Of a DNA stretch of 64,000 nt, positions 16,770 through 25,163 are shown piece by piece. Origin of the DNA: Sinimarinibacterium arenosum (GTDB taxonomy: Bacteria > Pseudomonadota > Gammaproteobacteria > Nevskiales > Nevskiaceae); the NCBI RefSeq assembly GCF_005047655.1, contig NZ_SUKF01000003.1, positions 124,001 through 188,000 on the forward strand, in the 5' to 3' direction. Made by a program: the position numbers and the translations under genes. Every line of letters begins with the position of its first letter. The first letter of the stretch is position 1. The notes under the pieces are model-generated. The model saw only the letters and a list, made by a program, of their open reading frames with translations. It was not told the DNA's origin and did not search any database.

Positions 16770-18106
16770 AGCGCGGCCCAGACGAATGCGAGCAGCGTGT
16801 TGTTGTCGGTCGCGCCGCGCCCGCTGCCATCGTAGTTGTCGGCACCGCCGGCATAGCGGTCGTAGCGAGTGAACTGCAGGCCGAGGCGCAGGTTCACGTT
16901 CGGCGCCATCCACGAGGATTCACTGCCGAACGGAGTGTAGTCGAGCTGCAGCGTTTCACCGCGGGTGTCCGGGCGGTTGCTGCTGCTGTCCGCATACAGG
17001 CCGGCGTCGGCGTCGCCGTTGGTGGCGAAGTAGCCGGCAGTGACGCCGTAGTGCTGGTGATAGTAATAAGCGGCGTTGAGGTTATAGCTGTTCAGGCTGA
17101 GGTTGGAGTGCTCGGCATCTCCCACGGCGCGACTGCCGGACAGCGATTGCGATTCATGCAGCGCCAACGCATTGACCGTGAATATGTTTCGACGGGTGCC
17201 CAGGTATTGATACGAGGCATCGACACCGACATCGCGGTAACGGTCAGTGCGGCCGGTGTCGTCGACTTCCAGATTCGATGACATGCCGACCATGCCGACG
17301 GACATCGACTGTGCATGCACATCACGCGTATACGCCAGGCGCAGATACGGCGAGATGCCCGAAGCTTTGACGATGTCTTCGGCCGGCACGCCGAGTGCAT
17401 CCAGCGTCGAGTGGCCGAGCGAGCGATAGCCGCCGAGTTCGGCGTACCAGCGGTCGTCGAAGAACGCAAAGGCATTGGCGCCGAGGACCTGCGTCTCGAG
17501 ACCGCCAGCCAGCAGCGGCGCGGCCGGTGCGCCTTCCGGCGCAAGATCCGAGCCCAGATACGGGAAGCCCCAGACCGGCAACGTGTTGAACGGATCCTGC
17601 ACGCCGGGGTTGTTGTTCAGCGAGAGGCCGGTGATCAGATCCTTGCCCTGGAACGTCAGTGGTCGCGCGTAGCGGACGTCGAGATTGTCCCAGGCGGCTT
17701 TGCGGTCGATGCCCGAATAGGTGACCTGGGCAAAGCTGCCGAGGTGATCGGTCAGGCCGCCGCCAAGGAATGCAGAGACTTCCTGGATTGCTGCATTGTC
17801 ATTGGTGTCGAAATGCTTGGCCGGGGCTTCGGACTGATCCTTTGCGGTCTGGGTGAACTGGCCGACCAGCATCGCGGACAGCGCGAGTGTGCGGTTGTCG
17901 CCGTCGGTGTAGCCCCCGAGCTTGAAACGCTGGCCGTAGGGCGTCAGCTGCGGACCGAAGCTGCCAATATGGCACGCGCCACAGTCCTGTCCGGTCTGGC
18001 GGGCGAATGAGGGTAGCGCGTGGGCCTGCAGGGCAGTCAGGGAGACGGCTGCAGCAAGCAAGTAGCGCAGCGCCCGACTGGCGGACCGGAATAACGGGAG
18101 GTTCAT
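16766..18106 (-). CDS. Cyc2-like fused cytochrome c-outer membrane porin
   Basis: A 446-residue protein. A signal peptide ends at AHA (residue 30), and the mature N-terminus LPSFARQTGQDCGACH holds one heme site at 42-46. This matches the PxFARQTGxxCxxCH pattern that characterises Cyc2, the monoheme cytochrome-porin fusion used by iron oxidisers to take electrons from outside the cell. The remaining 390 residues have alternating aromatic and polar strands (YAELGGYRSLGHSTLD, YNLNAAYYYHQHYGV, NLRLGLQFTRYDRY) and end with Leu (FVWAAL), as expected of a 16-strand beta-barrel. The ATG at 18106 has the Shine-Dalgarno GGAG 8-9 nt upstream; ATG 18127 is an alternative. Function in iron oxidation is not shown by sequence; Cyc2-like proteins also occur in other bacteria. 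Confidence 0.85.
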   Translation of the reverse strand: MNLPLFRSASRALRYLLAAAVSLTALQAHALPSFARQTGQDCGACHIGSFGPQLTPYGQRFKLGGYTDGDNRTLALSAMLVGQFTQTAKDQSEAPAKHFDTNDNAAIQEVSAFLGGGLTDHLGSFAQVTYSGIDRKAAWDNLDVRYARPLTFQGKDLITGLSLNNNPGVQDPFNTLPVWGFPYLGSDLAPEGAPAAPLLAGGLETQVLGANAFAFFDDRWYAELGGYRSLGHSTLDALGVPAEDIVKASGISPYLRLAYTRDVHAQSMSVGMVGMSSNLEVDDTGRTDRYRDVGVDASYQYLGTRRNIFTVNALALHESQSLSGSRAVGDAEHSNLSLNSYNLNAAYYYHQHYGVTAGYFATNGDADAGLYADSSSNRPDTRGETLQLDYTPFGSESSWMAPNVNLRLGLQFTRYDRYAGGADNYDGSGRGATDNNTLLAFVWAAL

Positions 18107-18119
18107 GCAAAAAGCTCCA

Positions 18120-18680
18120 TCAGACATCAGGGGTGAGCATTGGGGTGCTGCCGCGACGTCGCGGCGGCAGCATTTGCAGTAGGGTGTCGTCGCGTCGCAC
18201 GTAGTGGTGCCATAGCGCCGCAGCGGCGTGCAGGCCGATCGCTGCGAGCAGGGTCCAGGCGCCCCAGCTGTGCCACGTCACCAGCTGCTCCGAAAAATCG
18301 CGGTTACGCTCTATCAACGTCGGCAGGATCGGAGCACCGAATAGGGTGACTGTGGTTCCGTGGGCCTGCGTGGCGAGCACGCCGATCACCGGAAGTGCCA
18401 GCAGCAGGCCGTACATCAGACTGTGGGTCATCGCGGCGAACCGATGCGTGACCGTCACGCTGGGGTGCGCTTTCGGCGGATTGCGCCAGCGCACCAGAAA
18501 GCGGGTGACCGTACCGATCAGGATGACGAGGCCGAGTTGACGGTGAACGGTGAGCAGGTCGGTGCGCAGTGCGTGGCTTTCGATGACCTCGCGCAGCAGC
18601 GCGAGCGCCACCGTGCTCAGGACCGCAATCAATGTGACCCAATGCAGCCAGATGATCGGGCGTGCGTGACGTGTAGACAT
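18120..18680 (-). CDS. cytochrome b561 family protein
   Basis: A 186-residue four-helix inner-membrane di-heme cytochrome b. The candidate heme histidines are His13 (WLHW), His46 (TVHRQLG), His137 (TWHSWGAW) and His151 (IGLHAAAALWHH), at the expected helix positions. The family moves electrons between quinones and periplasmic partners. It is the first gene of the operon with the Cyc2-like porin (13-nt gap) and the small cytochrome c, and it would be the inner-membrane end of that chain. It is divergent from a two-component system with a shared control region. Confidence 0.9.
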   Translation of the reverse strand: MSTRHARPIIWLHWVTLIAVLSTVALALLREVIESHALRTDLLTVHRQLGLVILIGTVTRFLVRWRNPPKAHPSVTVTHRFAAMTHSLMYGLLLALPVIGVLATQAHGTTVTLFGAPILPTLIERNRDFSEQLVTWHSWGAWTLLAAIGLHAAAALWHHYVRRDDTLLQMLPPRRRGSTPMLTPDV

Positions 18681-18766
18681 ACGGCGTTCTCGATGTGTGA
18701 CCCGATCGAACAGTGGCGAAAGGACCTCGCTCAGTGCGTTCGACGGCGCAATCTATCGAGGCCGGT

Positions 18767-18783
18767 CTTAAGAACTGCTTAAG
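18767..18783. promoter_or_regulatory. PmrA/QseB-type box CTTAAG-N5-CTTAAG
   Basis: Two CTTAAG half-sites at 18767-18772 and 18778-18783 are separated by exactly 5 nt, an 11-bp period. This is the direct-repeat architecture bound by PmrA/BasR- and QseB-type OmpR regulators. Because CTTAAG is palindromic, the site reads the same on both strands. It sits in the 126-nt region between the cytochrome operon and the response-regulator gene, 24 nt before the latter's ATG. A GATAAT lies 11 nt downstream on the plus strand, and a weaker GATAGA (18757-18752) lies 9 nt downstream on the minus strand. One box may serve both promoters. Confidence 0.72.
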
Positions 18784-18794
18784 ACGGATCCGGC

Positions 18795-18800
18795 GATAAT
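18795..18800 (+). promoter_or_regulatory. -10 element of the response-regulator gene
   Basis: GATAAT ends 6 nt before the ATG at 18807, so transcription would begin at or beside the start codon and the mRNA would be leaderless. The region that would hold the -35 overlaps the CTTAAG box, as expected for a promoter that depends on an activator. Confidence 0.5.
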
Positions 18801-18806
18801 CGGCGT

Positions 18807-19475
18807 ATGCGTGTACTGCTGGTCGAAGATGATCGATTACTGGGTGCTTCGCTTGTCGAAGCGCTGCGCCGTGAGCGTTACATCGTTGACTGGTGTCGGA
18901 CACTGGCGGATGCGCGCGTGGCAGTTGCCTCCACGCAATACAACATTGCTCTGATTGACCGCCAATTGCCCGATGGCGAGGGACTGGACCTGATCGATCT
19001 GCTGCGCGGTTCCGAGCTTCCGGTTGGTGTCCTGGTGCTGACTGCACGCGACGAGATCCAGCAGCGCGTGCAGGGGCTCGATCGGGGCGCCGATGACTAC
19101 ATGGTGAAACCGTTCGACCTGGATGAGCTGCTGGCGCGCATGCGTGCCGCTGCGCGCCGCTCGGCCGATCGCGGCCCGGGCGGGGTGCTGCGCGTCGGCG
19201 CGGTTCTGATCGATCCGGCGCGACGTACGGTGCAGCAGAATGGTGAACGGGTGGAACTGTCGCCGCGTGCGTTTGCGCTGCTGGTGACCTTGGCGCGTCA
19301 TCCCGGCCATGTCTTAACCCGCCGGCAGCTGGAGGAGGCGCTGTATCCGGCCGGCGACGAGGTCGAAAGCAATGCGGTAGAGGTTCATGTGCATCAGATC
19401 CGGCGCAAGCTTGGCGCCGAGATCGTCCGCACCGTACGCGGTCATGGCTACTGTATTGCCGATGATCCTGCCTAA
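18807..19475 (+). CDS. OmpR-family response regulator (QseB/PmrA-like)
   Basis: A 222-residue two-domain regulator. The receiver domain has its acidic pocket (VEDD), phospho-acceptor Asp51 and Lys101 (VKPFD). A winged-helix DNA-binding domain follows from about residue 125, ending EIVRTVRGHGYCI. It overlaps its kinase gene by 14 nt. The domain subtype agrees with the CTTAAG direct-repeat box just upstream, so autoregulation and control of the divergent cytochrome operon are likely (inference). Confidence 0.93.
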   Translation: MRVLLVEDDRLLGASLVEALRRERYIVDWCRTLADARVAVASTQYNIALIDRQLPDGEGLDLIDLLRGSELPVGVLVLTARDEIQQRVQGLDRGADDYMVKPFDLDELLARMRAAARRSADRGPGGVLRVGAVLIDPARRTVQQNGERVELSPRAFALLVTLARHPGHVLTRRQLEEALYPAGDEVESNAVEVHVHQIRRKLGAEIVRTVRGHGYCIADDPA

Positions 19476-20838
19476 GGCGTCTGTGTCATTGAGACAGCGA
19501 CTGCTGCAGCAGATCCTGCTGCCGCTTGCGCTGATCTGGCTGCTCAATGCGGTGCTGCTGCTGGGTGTGATCGTGCGCGAAAGCCGCGATGACATCGATC
19601 AGAATCTGAGGCTGACAGCACAGCTGCTAGAGGCGCTGGCACCCCAGGCGATCGATGCGACCGCAGGCGTCGCCGATATCGGTCCGAGTCTGCCGATGTC
19701 GGTGAGCTACCAGGTCTGGAGTGCTGACGGTCGCTTGCTGCTGCGCTCAGCCGATGCGCCGGAGACCCCCATTGGCGGATCCGATCCGCAGAGCATCGGT
19801 ACTGGCTTTGCCGACATCCGCATGGGTGATCGCGAGTGGCGCTGCTGGGCGAGCTGGAATGCCGGGCGCAGTCTGCAGCTGCGGATTGCGCAACCGCATT
19901 CGCATCAGATTGATGCGACCCTGGACATGGCACTGTCGCTGCTGCTGCCGGCGTCGCTGGCGTTGCCGTTACTGGCTTTGTTTGTCGGGGCGGTGGTAGA
20001 GCGCACCACCCGCAGCGTCTCCGGCGTCGCGCAGACCGTTGCCGAACGCTCTCGTGAGGATTTCTCGCCGGTTGATTCCAGTCAGCTTCCCGCGGAACTG
20101 GCGCCGCTGGTGGACGGATTCAACGCCCTGCTGGAACGCCTGGCCCAGGCGCTCGCGCGGGAACGGAGTTTTACCGATGGCGCCGCACATGAGCTGCGCA
20201 CGCCGCTGGCGGCGCTGCGGCTGGATGCGCAGGTCGGGTTGCGCAGCAGCGACGATCCGGCGATGCAGGCAGTGCTGCAGCGTGTGCTTGCCGCGGCACA
20301 GCGCTGCAGCATCGCGGTGGACGGGCTGATGACGTTGGCACGGATGGGGTCGCTGCGTGCGGGCGAGCAGCCGATCGAGCGTTTTGCGTTGTCGCGTATC
20401 GTCGACGAGACCGTGGCGGAGTTTCGACGTGCTGCGCAGCTGAAGGCGATCGGACTGAAACAGGATACCGACGCGGTGACGATCGAGGGCTATCCGGAAG
20501 CCGTCCATATCGTCCTGCGTAATCTGATCGACAATGCAATCCGGCATACGCCGGAGGGCGGGCACATCGGCGTCGCGCTGCATTTGGTCGATGGAGTGCT
20601 GCGGATCGAGGTCGAAGACGATGGCTGTGGAATTCCCCCGGAATCACGGCAGCGCGTGTTCGAGCGTTTCTGCCGTCTGACCGACGATGATCACGGCAGC
20701 GGGCTGGGGCTGTTCATTGTGCGCGGGTTAGCCGAATCGCTGGGCGGCACGGCGCGGATTGTCGAATCCCGTTATGCCAGCGGAACCCGTGTGCAGGTGG
20801 AATGGCCCGTGGTTGTCCGCACCGTGGCTCCGGGCTGA
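19462..20838 (+). CDS. sensor histidine kinase (QseC/PmrB-like)
   Basis: A 458-residue membrane kinase. A first membrane helix near residues 18-38 and a second near 155-175 frame a periplasmic sensor of about 115 residues with no recognised fold. The phospho-acceptor His243 lies in [18 protein letters not shown]. The ATP-binding domain shows the N box (LIDNAIRHTPEGG) and the G box (GLGLFIVRGL). Starting at the ATG at 19462 gives the usual short cytosolic lead. It is the partner of the preceding regulator. The signal is unknown, and redox state or metal would fit the neighbouring cytochromes. Confidence 0.92.
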   Translation: MILPKASVSLRQRLLQQILLPLALIWLLNAVLLLGVIVRESRDDIDQNLRLTAQLLEALAPQAIDATAGVADIGPSLPMSVSYQVWSADGRLLLRSADAPETPIGGSDPQSIGTGFADIRMGDREWRCWASWNAGRSLQLRIAQPHSHQIDATLDMALSLLLPASLALPLLALFVGAVVERTTRSVSGVAQTVAERSREDFSPVDSSQLPAELAPLVDGFNALLERLAQALARERSFTDGAAHELRTPLAALRLDAQVGLRSSDDPAMQAVLQRVLAAAQRCSIAVDGLMTLARMGSLRAGEQPIERFALSRIVDETVAEFRRAAQLKAIGLKQDTDAVTIEGYPEAVHIVLRNLIDNAIRHTPEGGHIGVALHLVDGVLRIEVEDDGCGIPPESRQRVFERFCRLTDDDHGSGLGLFIVRGLAESLGGTARIVESRYASGTRVQVEWPVVVRTVAPG

Positions 20839-20869
20839 GTACAGCACGCCCAGGTTCCGTCGACTCCAA

Positions 20870-20902
20870 ACAAGAAAGGCCGGACCCTGACGGGTCCGGC
20901 CT
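20870..20902 (-). terminator. terminator after pckA
   Basis: Perfect 11-bp arms (20877-20887 AGGCCGGACCC and 20892-20902) with a 4-nt loop. Read on the minus strand the stem is followed by TTCTTGTTT. It lies between the convergent histidine kinase and pckA genes and may also stop plus-strand transcripts, though no T-tract follows on that side. Confidence 0.75.
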
Positions 20903-20925
20903 CGGCGCAGCGTGTTGCGGATGGA

Positions 20926-22578
20926 TCAGATGCGAGCTTCGATTCCAAAAGCGGCGAAGCCCTTCTTCTCGAAGTTGTCGCGGAACATGTCGCGCAGCTT
21001 CACCGCGGCAGCGTCATAGGCGTCCTTGTCGGCCCAGGTGTTGCGCGGATTGAGCATGTCGGTCGGCACGCCCGGGCACTCCAGCGGCATCTTCAAGTTG
21101 AGAATGTCGTGGGTTTCGGTCGGGACCTTGTCCAGATCGCCGTTCAGCGCGGCGTTCAGCAGCGCGCGGGTCAGACGGATCGAGATGCGCTTGCCGACGC
21201 CGTAGGGGCCGCCCTGCCAGCCGGTGTTGAGCAGGATGCAGCGGGCCTGATGATGTTCCATCTTTTCGGCCAGCAGCTTGGCGTAGACATTCGGCTTGTG
21301 CGCCATGAACGGGCCGCCGAAGCAGGCCGAGAACGTCGGCAGCGGCTCGGTGACGCCCACTTCGGTGCCGGCCACGCGAGACGTGAAGCCCGACACGAAG
21401 TGATACATCACGTCCTTCGGCTCGAGGATCGCGATCGGTGGCAGCACGCCGAAGGCATCCGCGGTCAGCAGCACGATGGTCTGCGGATGCGGGCCACGGC
21501 CATGCGGCATGACGTTCGGGTTTGCCGTCAGCGGGTAGCTGAAACGCGTGTTCTCGGCGATCGAGTCGTCGTTCAGATCCAGATCCTGCGGATCGCACTC
21601 TTCCATCTTCTTGCCGGGCAGCGGCGGCACGTTCTCGATGATCGTGCCCGACTTCGACAGCGCAGCGGCGATGACCGGTTCGGCGTCCTTGTCGAGGTTG
21701 ATCAGCTTGGCGTAGCAGCCGTCCTCGAGATTGCACAGGCCGTTGTCGGACCAGATCGTCTCGTCGTCGCCGATCAGGCGGCGCATCGGATCGGCCGACA
21801 GGGTGGTCTTGCCGGTGCCGGACAGGCCGAACAGGATTGCGGCATCACCGTCGGGACCGACGTTGGCCGAGCAATGCATTGACAGACGACCGTCCAGCGG
21901 CAGCAGGAAGTTGCCGACTGTGAAGATGGTTTTCTTGACCACGCCGCAGTAGTCGGCGCGACCGGCAACCAGACAGATGCGGTTGCGGGTATCAATCAGC
22001 ACGGTGGCTTCAGCGCGGCAACCGTCACGCTCGGGTTCGCACACGAAGCTCGGCACATTGAGCATGGTCCAGCGACGGGCGTCGATGTCCTTCACGCCCA
22101 TCAGATCCTTCGGGAACATGTTGTGCGCGAACATGGCGTGCGTGGCGTACTCGCCGACGAAGCGGTAGGGCACCGCGAAGTCGGGGTCCGAGCCCATGTA
22201 CACGTCCTGCACGTACAGCGGAATCTGCTTGGAGTTGACGTGTTCGACGACGCGCTTGAGCAGGTTCTGGTACTGCTCCGGATCGTAGGGGTTGAGGTCA
22301 GCTTTGAACCAGATCTGGTCGGAGACTTCCGGCCATTTCACGGCATAAGTGTCCTTGGTGCGGCGTCCGGTGCAATCCGGGTCGGTGTAGTACACCAGCG
22401 GGCCGCGCGAGCCGAGCTTGGTCGCATAGGCTTTCTGCTCGTTCGAAGGACCGTCGCGGCGTACGCGTCCTTTGTCGTTGGCAATGGCCTCGTGAAACAG
22501 CTCCTCTTTGGACAGGTTGTATTTGAATTCGATGTTCTTCAGTCCGAAGAGCTTTTCGAGATCAGCCTGAAAGGTCAT
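20926..22578 (-). CDS. pckA: ATP-dependent phosphoenolpyruvate carboxykinase
   Basis: Gluconeogenic enzyme converting oxaloacetate and ATP to phosphoenolpyruvate, CO2 and ADP. The 550 residues are typical of the ATP-type. The kinase-1a P-loop is GLSGTGKTTLSADP and the kinase-2 region is IGDDETIWSDNG, slightly different from the common DDEHGW. The substrate and metal region (GRADYCGVVKKTIF) is intact. The ATG at 22578 has GAGGGA 8-9 nt upstream. A terminator follows. Confidence 0.95.
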   Translation of the reverse strand: MTFQADLEKLFGLKNIEFKYNLSKEELFHEAIANDKGRVRRDGPSNEQKAYATKLGSRGPLVYYTDPDCTGRRTKDTYAVKWPEVSDQIWFKADLNPYDPEQYQNLLKRVVEHVNSKQIPLYVQDVYMGSDPDFAVPYRFVGEYATHAMFAHNMFPKDLMGVKDIDARRWTMLNVPSFVCEPERDGCRAEATVLIDTRNRICLVAGRADYCGVVKKTIFTVGNFLLPLDGRLSMHCSANVGPDGDAAILFGLSGTGKTTLSADPMRRLIGDDETIWSDNGLCNLEDGCYAKLINLDKDAEPVIAAALSKSGTIIENVPPLPGKKMEECDPQDLDLNDDSIAENTRFSYPLTANPNVMPHGRGPHPQTIVLLTADAFGVLPPIAILEPKDVMYHFVSGFTSRVAGTEVGVTEPLPTFSACFGGPFMAHKPNVYAKLLAEKMEHHQARCILLNTGWQGGPYGVGKRISIRLTRALLNAALNGDLDKVPTETHDILNLKMPLECPGVPTDMLNPRNTWADKDAYDAAAVKLRDMFRDNFEKKGFAAFGIEARI

Positions 22579-22724
22579 GTAAGTCCCTCAAAATTACGGA
22601 AATTCCAACCACACGCGTAGGGGTGGGGGTACGCGGGGAGCGCAAATGGTAAGGAGGGGGGGGGATTCCCGCAAGCGGCAGCCGTAATCATTCCGGCGCC
22701 GCGGCTGTCAATCCGGTGGATTCC

Positions 22725-24716
22725 TCAGTGTGTAGGCAGCTTGAATCCGGCCACCGACTCGCGCAGTTTTTCAGACAACACGTTCAATTCCTCGACCGCC
22801 TGCGCGGTTGAGTGCGCCGAACCCGAGGTCTGCACCGCGATCTCACGAATGACCTGCATGGTGCCGGCGATCTTGGTCGCCTGCGCCGACTGATTGCGCG
22901 CCGAAACCGAAATGCTGGTGATTGACTGCGACAGTTCCTGGGACGCCGTTTCGACTTTGGTCAGCGCCTGTCCGGCTTCCTCGGCGCTCTTGGCGCCGAC
23001 CACCACGTTCTGCGTTGAACGCTCCATCGATACGATGGCTTCGTTGGTGTCGGCCTGAATCGTCTTGACCAAGGTTTCGACCTGACGCGTCGCGTTGGCG
23101 GCGCGTTCAGCCAGACGCTGGACTTCGTCGGCAACCACGGCGAAGCCGCGGCCGGCTTCCCCGGCCATTGCGGCCTGGATCGAAGCATTCAGCGCCAGGG
23201 TGTTGGTCTGTTCGGCAATGTCGTTGATGAACTCGATGATGTTGCCGATTTCCTGTGACGACTCGCCCAGGCGCTTGATGCGCTTGGACGTGTCCTGGAT
23301 CTGCTCGCGCAGCGCGGTCATGCCGAGAATCGTGCGGTTCACCGTCTGCGCACCGTCGCGTGCAACGTCGACCGATTGTCGAGCCTGATCGGCCAGCTGT
23401 TCGGCGCTCGCCGCCACCTGTTGCAGCGACTGTGAGGTGGTGGCGATGGTGTTGGTGACGTCAGTGATTTCGCGGGCCTGACGTTCCGACGCCTGATTCA
23501 TCCGTAACGCAGTTTCTTTCGTTCCGGACGCCGCCAGCGCGATTTCCGACGAGGTCGTGGTGATCGTGCCGACCAGGTTGCGCATGTTCTGCACGGTGTA
23601 GTTGATCGAGTCGGCGATGGCGCCGGTGAAATCCTCGGTCACGGTGACGTCAACGGTCAGATCGCCGTCGGCAAGGTTGGTGATTTCATCCAGCAGCGAC
23701 AGAATCGCGTGTTGCTGCTTGGCGTCACGTTCCTCGGCCAGCCGCAGACGGCTGCGGGTGTTGCGCACCAGAATGACGATGAACACGACCAGCAGCACGA
23801 TGGCCAGGGCGCCGCAAACGGTGACAACGATCGGCAGAATGACCTGACGCACCCGAGTGTCCAGCAGGCTCTGTTCGAGGCCTTTGGCAGTGGCGATCAC
23901 GTTGGTTGCCGCGCCCTGCAGTTCGCCCGCGGACAGCTGCAACTGATCGACCGCTTCGGCGCTCGCCAGAATCTTTGCGTTGGCCTGTGCGATGGCTTCA
24001 AAGCTCTGCGCGGCGCTGCGTGCGAGCTCGCTGACAGCGCCCTGTTCCGACAGTGAGCCGTTGATCTGGGCAAATTCCAGAATCTCGCTATCCAGCTTTA
24101 CCGCCATCGCCTTGGCGTCGCGACCGCGTGCCAGCAGGCCTCGTGCCTGGGCCGAAATACGTTCGAGCCGGATCAGCTGATCGATGCCAGGGTTGTCGCT
24201 GCCACGATTACCGAGGCGGCGTGCGATCTGCTCGTACTGGCTGAACAGGTCGCCATCGGCCGACGACGAGTGAACGGCATCGACAATCGTAGCGGTAGCG
24301 GTAGCGGTGGTGCGCCAGGCTTCCTGGCCGTCGATGACGGTCTGCGCGACCTTGGTCAAGCCGCTCCAGGCATTCGACAGTGCGGCCACTTCCGGTTGCA
24401 CGGCGTTGGGTGCTGGCGGGATGCCGACGTCAGGATCGCCCTGGGCCAGTGTCTGCACCGTCAGGCCGAGGTCCTCGACCCGCGCCGACAAAGTCAGGAA
24501 GTCAGGTGTGATGCCGCGGGTTGCGGCTTCGCCGACGTCAACCAGCTGGCCGATATCTGACGAGACCGAGCGGGCCAGTTCGACCCAGGTCTCATCCCGG
24601 TTGTCGGTGCGCTGGATCGCGTAGAAGCCGATCATCGCAATTGCAATCAACGCGACGGCGGTGACCAATGTGGCCAGCTCGCGGCGGGTCCCCCGACCCC
24701 TGGGTTGTTCTGCCAT
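22725..24716 (-). CDS. pilJ: type IV pilus chemoreceptor PilJ
   Basis: Methyl-accepting chemotaxis protein of the Pil-Chp system, 663 residues. An N-terminal membrane helix (residues about 14-31) and a second near 295-320 bound a long helical periplasmic region with a PilJ-type arrangement. A HAMP-like linker and the conserved cytoplasmic hairpin follow, including [39 protein letters not shown] in broken form across residues about 510-550. PilJ clusters at the pole and signals to ChpA for twitching and surface sensing. It sits directly after pilH (28-nt gap), away from the pilG-pilI-chpA block at 33.4-41.3 kb. Confidence 0.92.
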   Translation of the reverse strand: MAEQPRGRGTRRELATLVTAVALIAIAMIGFYAIQRTDNRDETWVELARSVSSDIGQLVDVGEAATRGITPDFLTLSARVEDLGLTVQTLAQGDPDVGIPPAPNAVQPEVAALSNAWSGLTKVAQTVIDGQEAWRTTATATATIVDAVHSSSADGDLFSQYEQIARRLGNRGSDNPGIDQLIRLERISAQARGLLARGRDAKAMAVKLDSEILEFAQINGSLSEQGAVSELARSAAQSFEAIAQANAKILASAEAVDQLQLSAGELQGAATNVIATAKGLEQSLLDTRVRQVILPIVVTVCGALAIVLLVVFIVILVRNTRSRLRLAEERDAKQQHAILSLLDEITNLADGDLTVDVTVTEDFTGAIADSINYTVQNMRNLVGTITTTSSEIALAASGTKETALRMNQASERQAREITDVTNTIATTSQSLQQVAASAEQLADQARQSVDVARDGAQTVNRTILGMTALREQIQDTSKRIKRLGESSQEIGNIIEFINDIAEQTNTLALNASIQAAMAGEAGRGFAVVADEVQRLAERAANATRQVETLVKTIQADTNEAIVSMERSTQNVVVGAKSAEEAGQALTKVETASQELSQSITSISVSARNQSAQATKIAGTMQVIREIAVQTSGSAHSTAQAVEELNVLSEKLRESVAGFKLPTH

Positions 24717-24743
24717 GTGTCCCCCTGCGCCTGATCGGCTGAA

Positions 24744-25109
24744 TTAGCGTCCCAGAACGGAATTGATTTTGGCCAGCAGATCCGCCTCGCGTACCGGCTT
24801 GACCAGATATTCGCGTGCGCCCTGACGCAGCGCCCAGACCCTGTCGGTTTCCTGGTTCTTGCTGCTGACGACAATGACCGGAATGTGTGCGGTGGCCGGA
24901 TCCTTGGACAGCGAGCGCGTGGCCTGGAATCCGTTCACGCCGGGCATGACGACATCCATGATCACGACTTCGGGCTTTTCGACGCGTACGCGCTCGATCG
25001 CGTCCTGTCCGGTGGTGGCTTCCAGCACCGAGTGTCCGGCCTTCTGCAGCATCGTGCGCAGATTCTGAACATCCGTTGGCGAATCATCGACGATCATTAC
25101 GCGAGCCAT
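24744..25109 (-). CDS. pilH: single-domain response regulator PilH
   Basis: A 121-residue CheY-like protein with acidic residues Asp8/Asp9, phospho-acceptor Asp52 in IMDVVMPG and Lys102 in YLVKPV. The motif DVVMPGVNGFQATRSL is characteristic of PilH, the Pil-Chp regulator linked to pilus retraction and cAMP signalling. The Shine-Dalgarno AGGAGAAGG lies just before the ATG. It precedes pilJ on the same strand and follows pyrC' after 54 nt, so it could be read from the pyr operon. Confidence 0.9.
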   Translation of the reverse strand: MARVMIVDDSPTDVQNLRTMLQKAGHSVLEATTGQDAIERVRVEKPEVVIMDVVMPGVNGFQATRSLSKDPATAHIPVIVVSSKNQETDRVWALRQGAREYLVKPVREADLLAKINSVLGR

Positions 25110-25163
25110 ACCTTCTCCTGGTCCACGTCGCCCGGCACGTGCGAGCGACGACGAATGGGAACT

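Noticed and set aside
16766-18106. Calling this protein a proven iron oxidase
   Set aside because: The motif and architecture match Cyc2, but Cyc2-like proteins occur in bacteria with no known Fe(II) oxidation; only family-level similarity is claimed.
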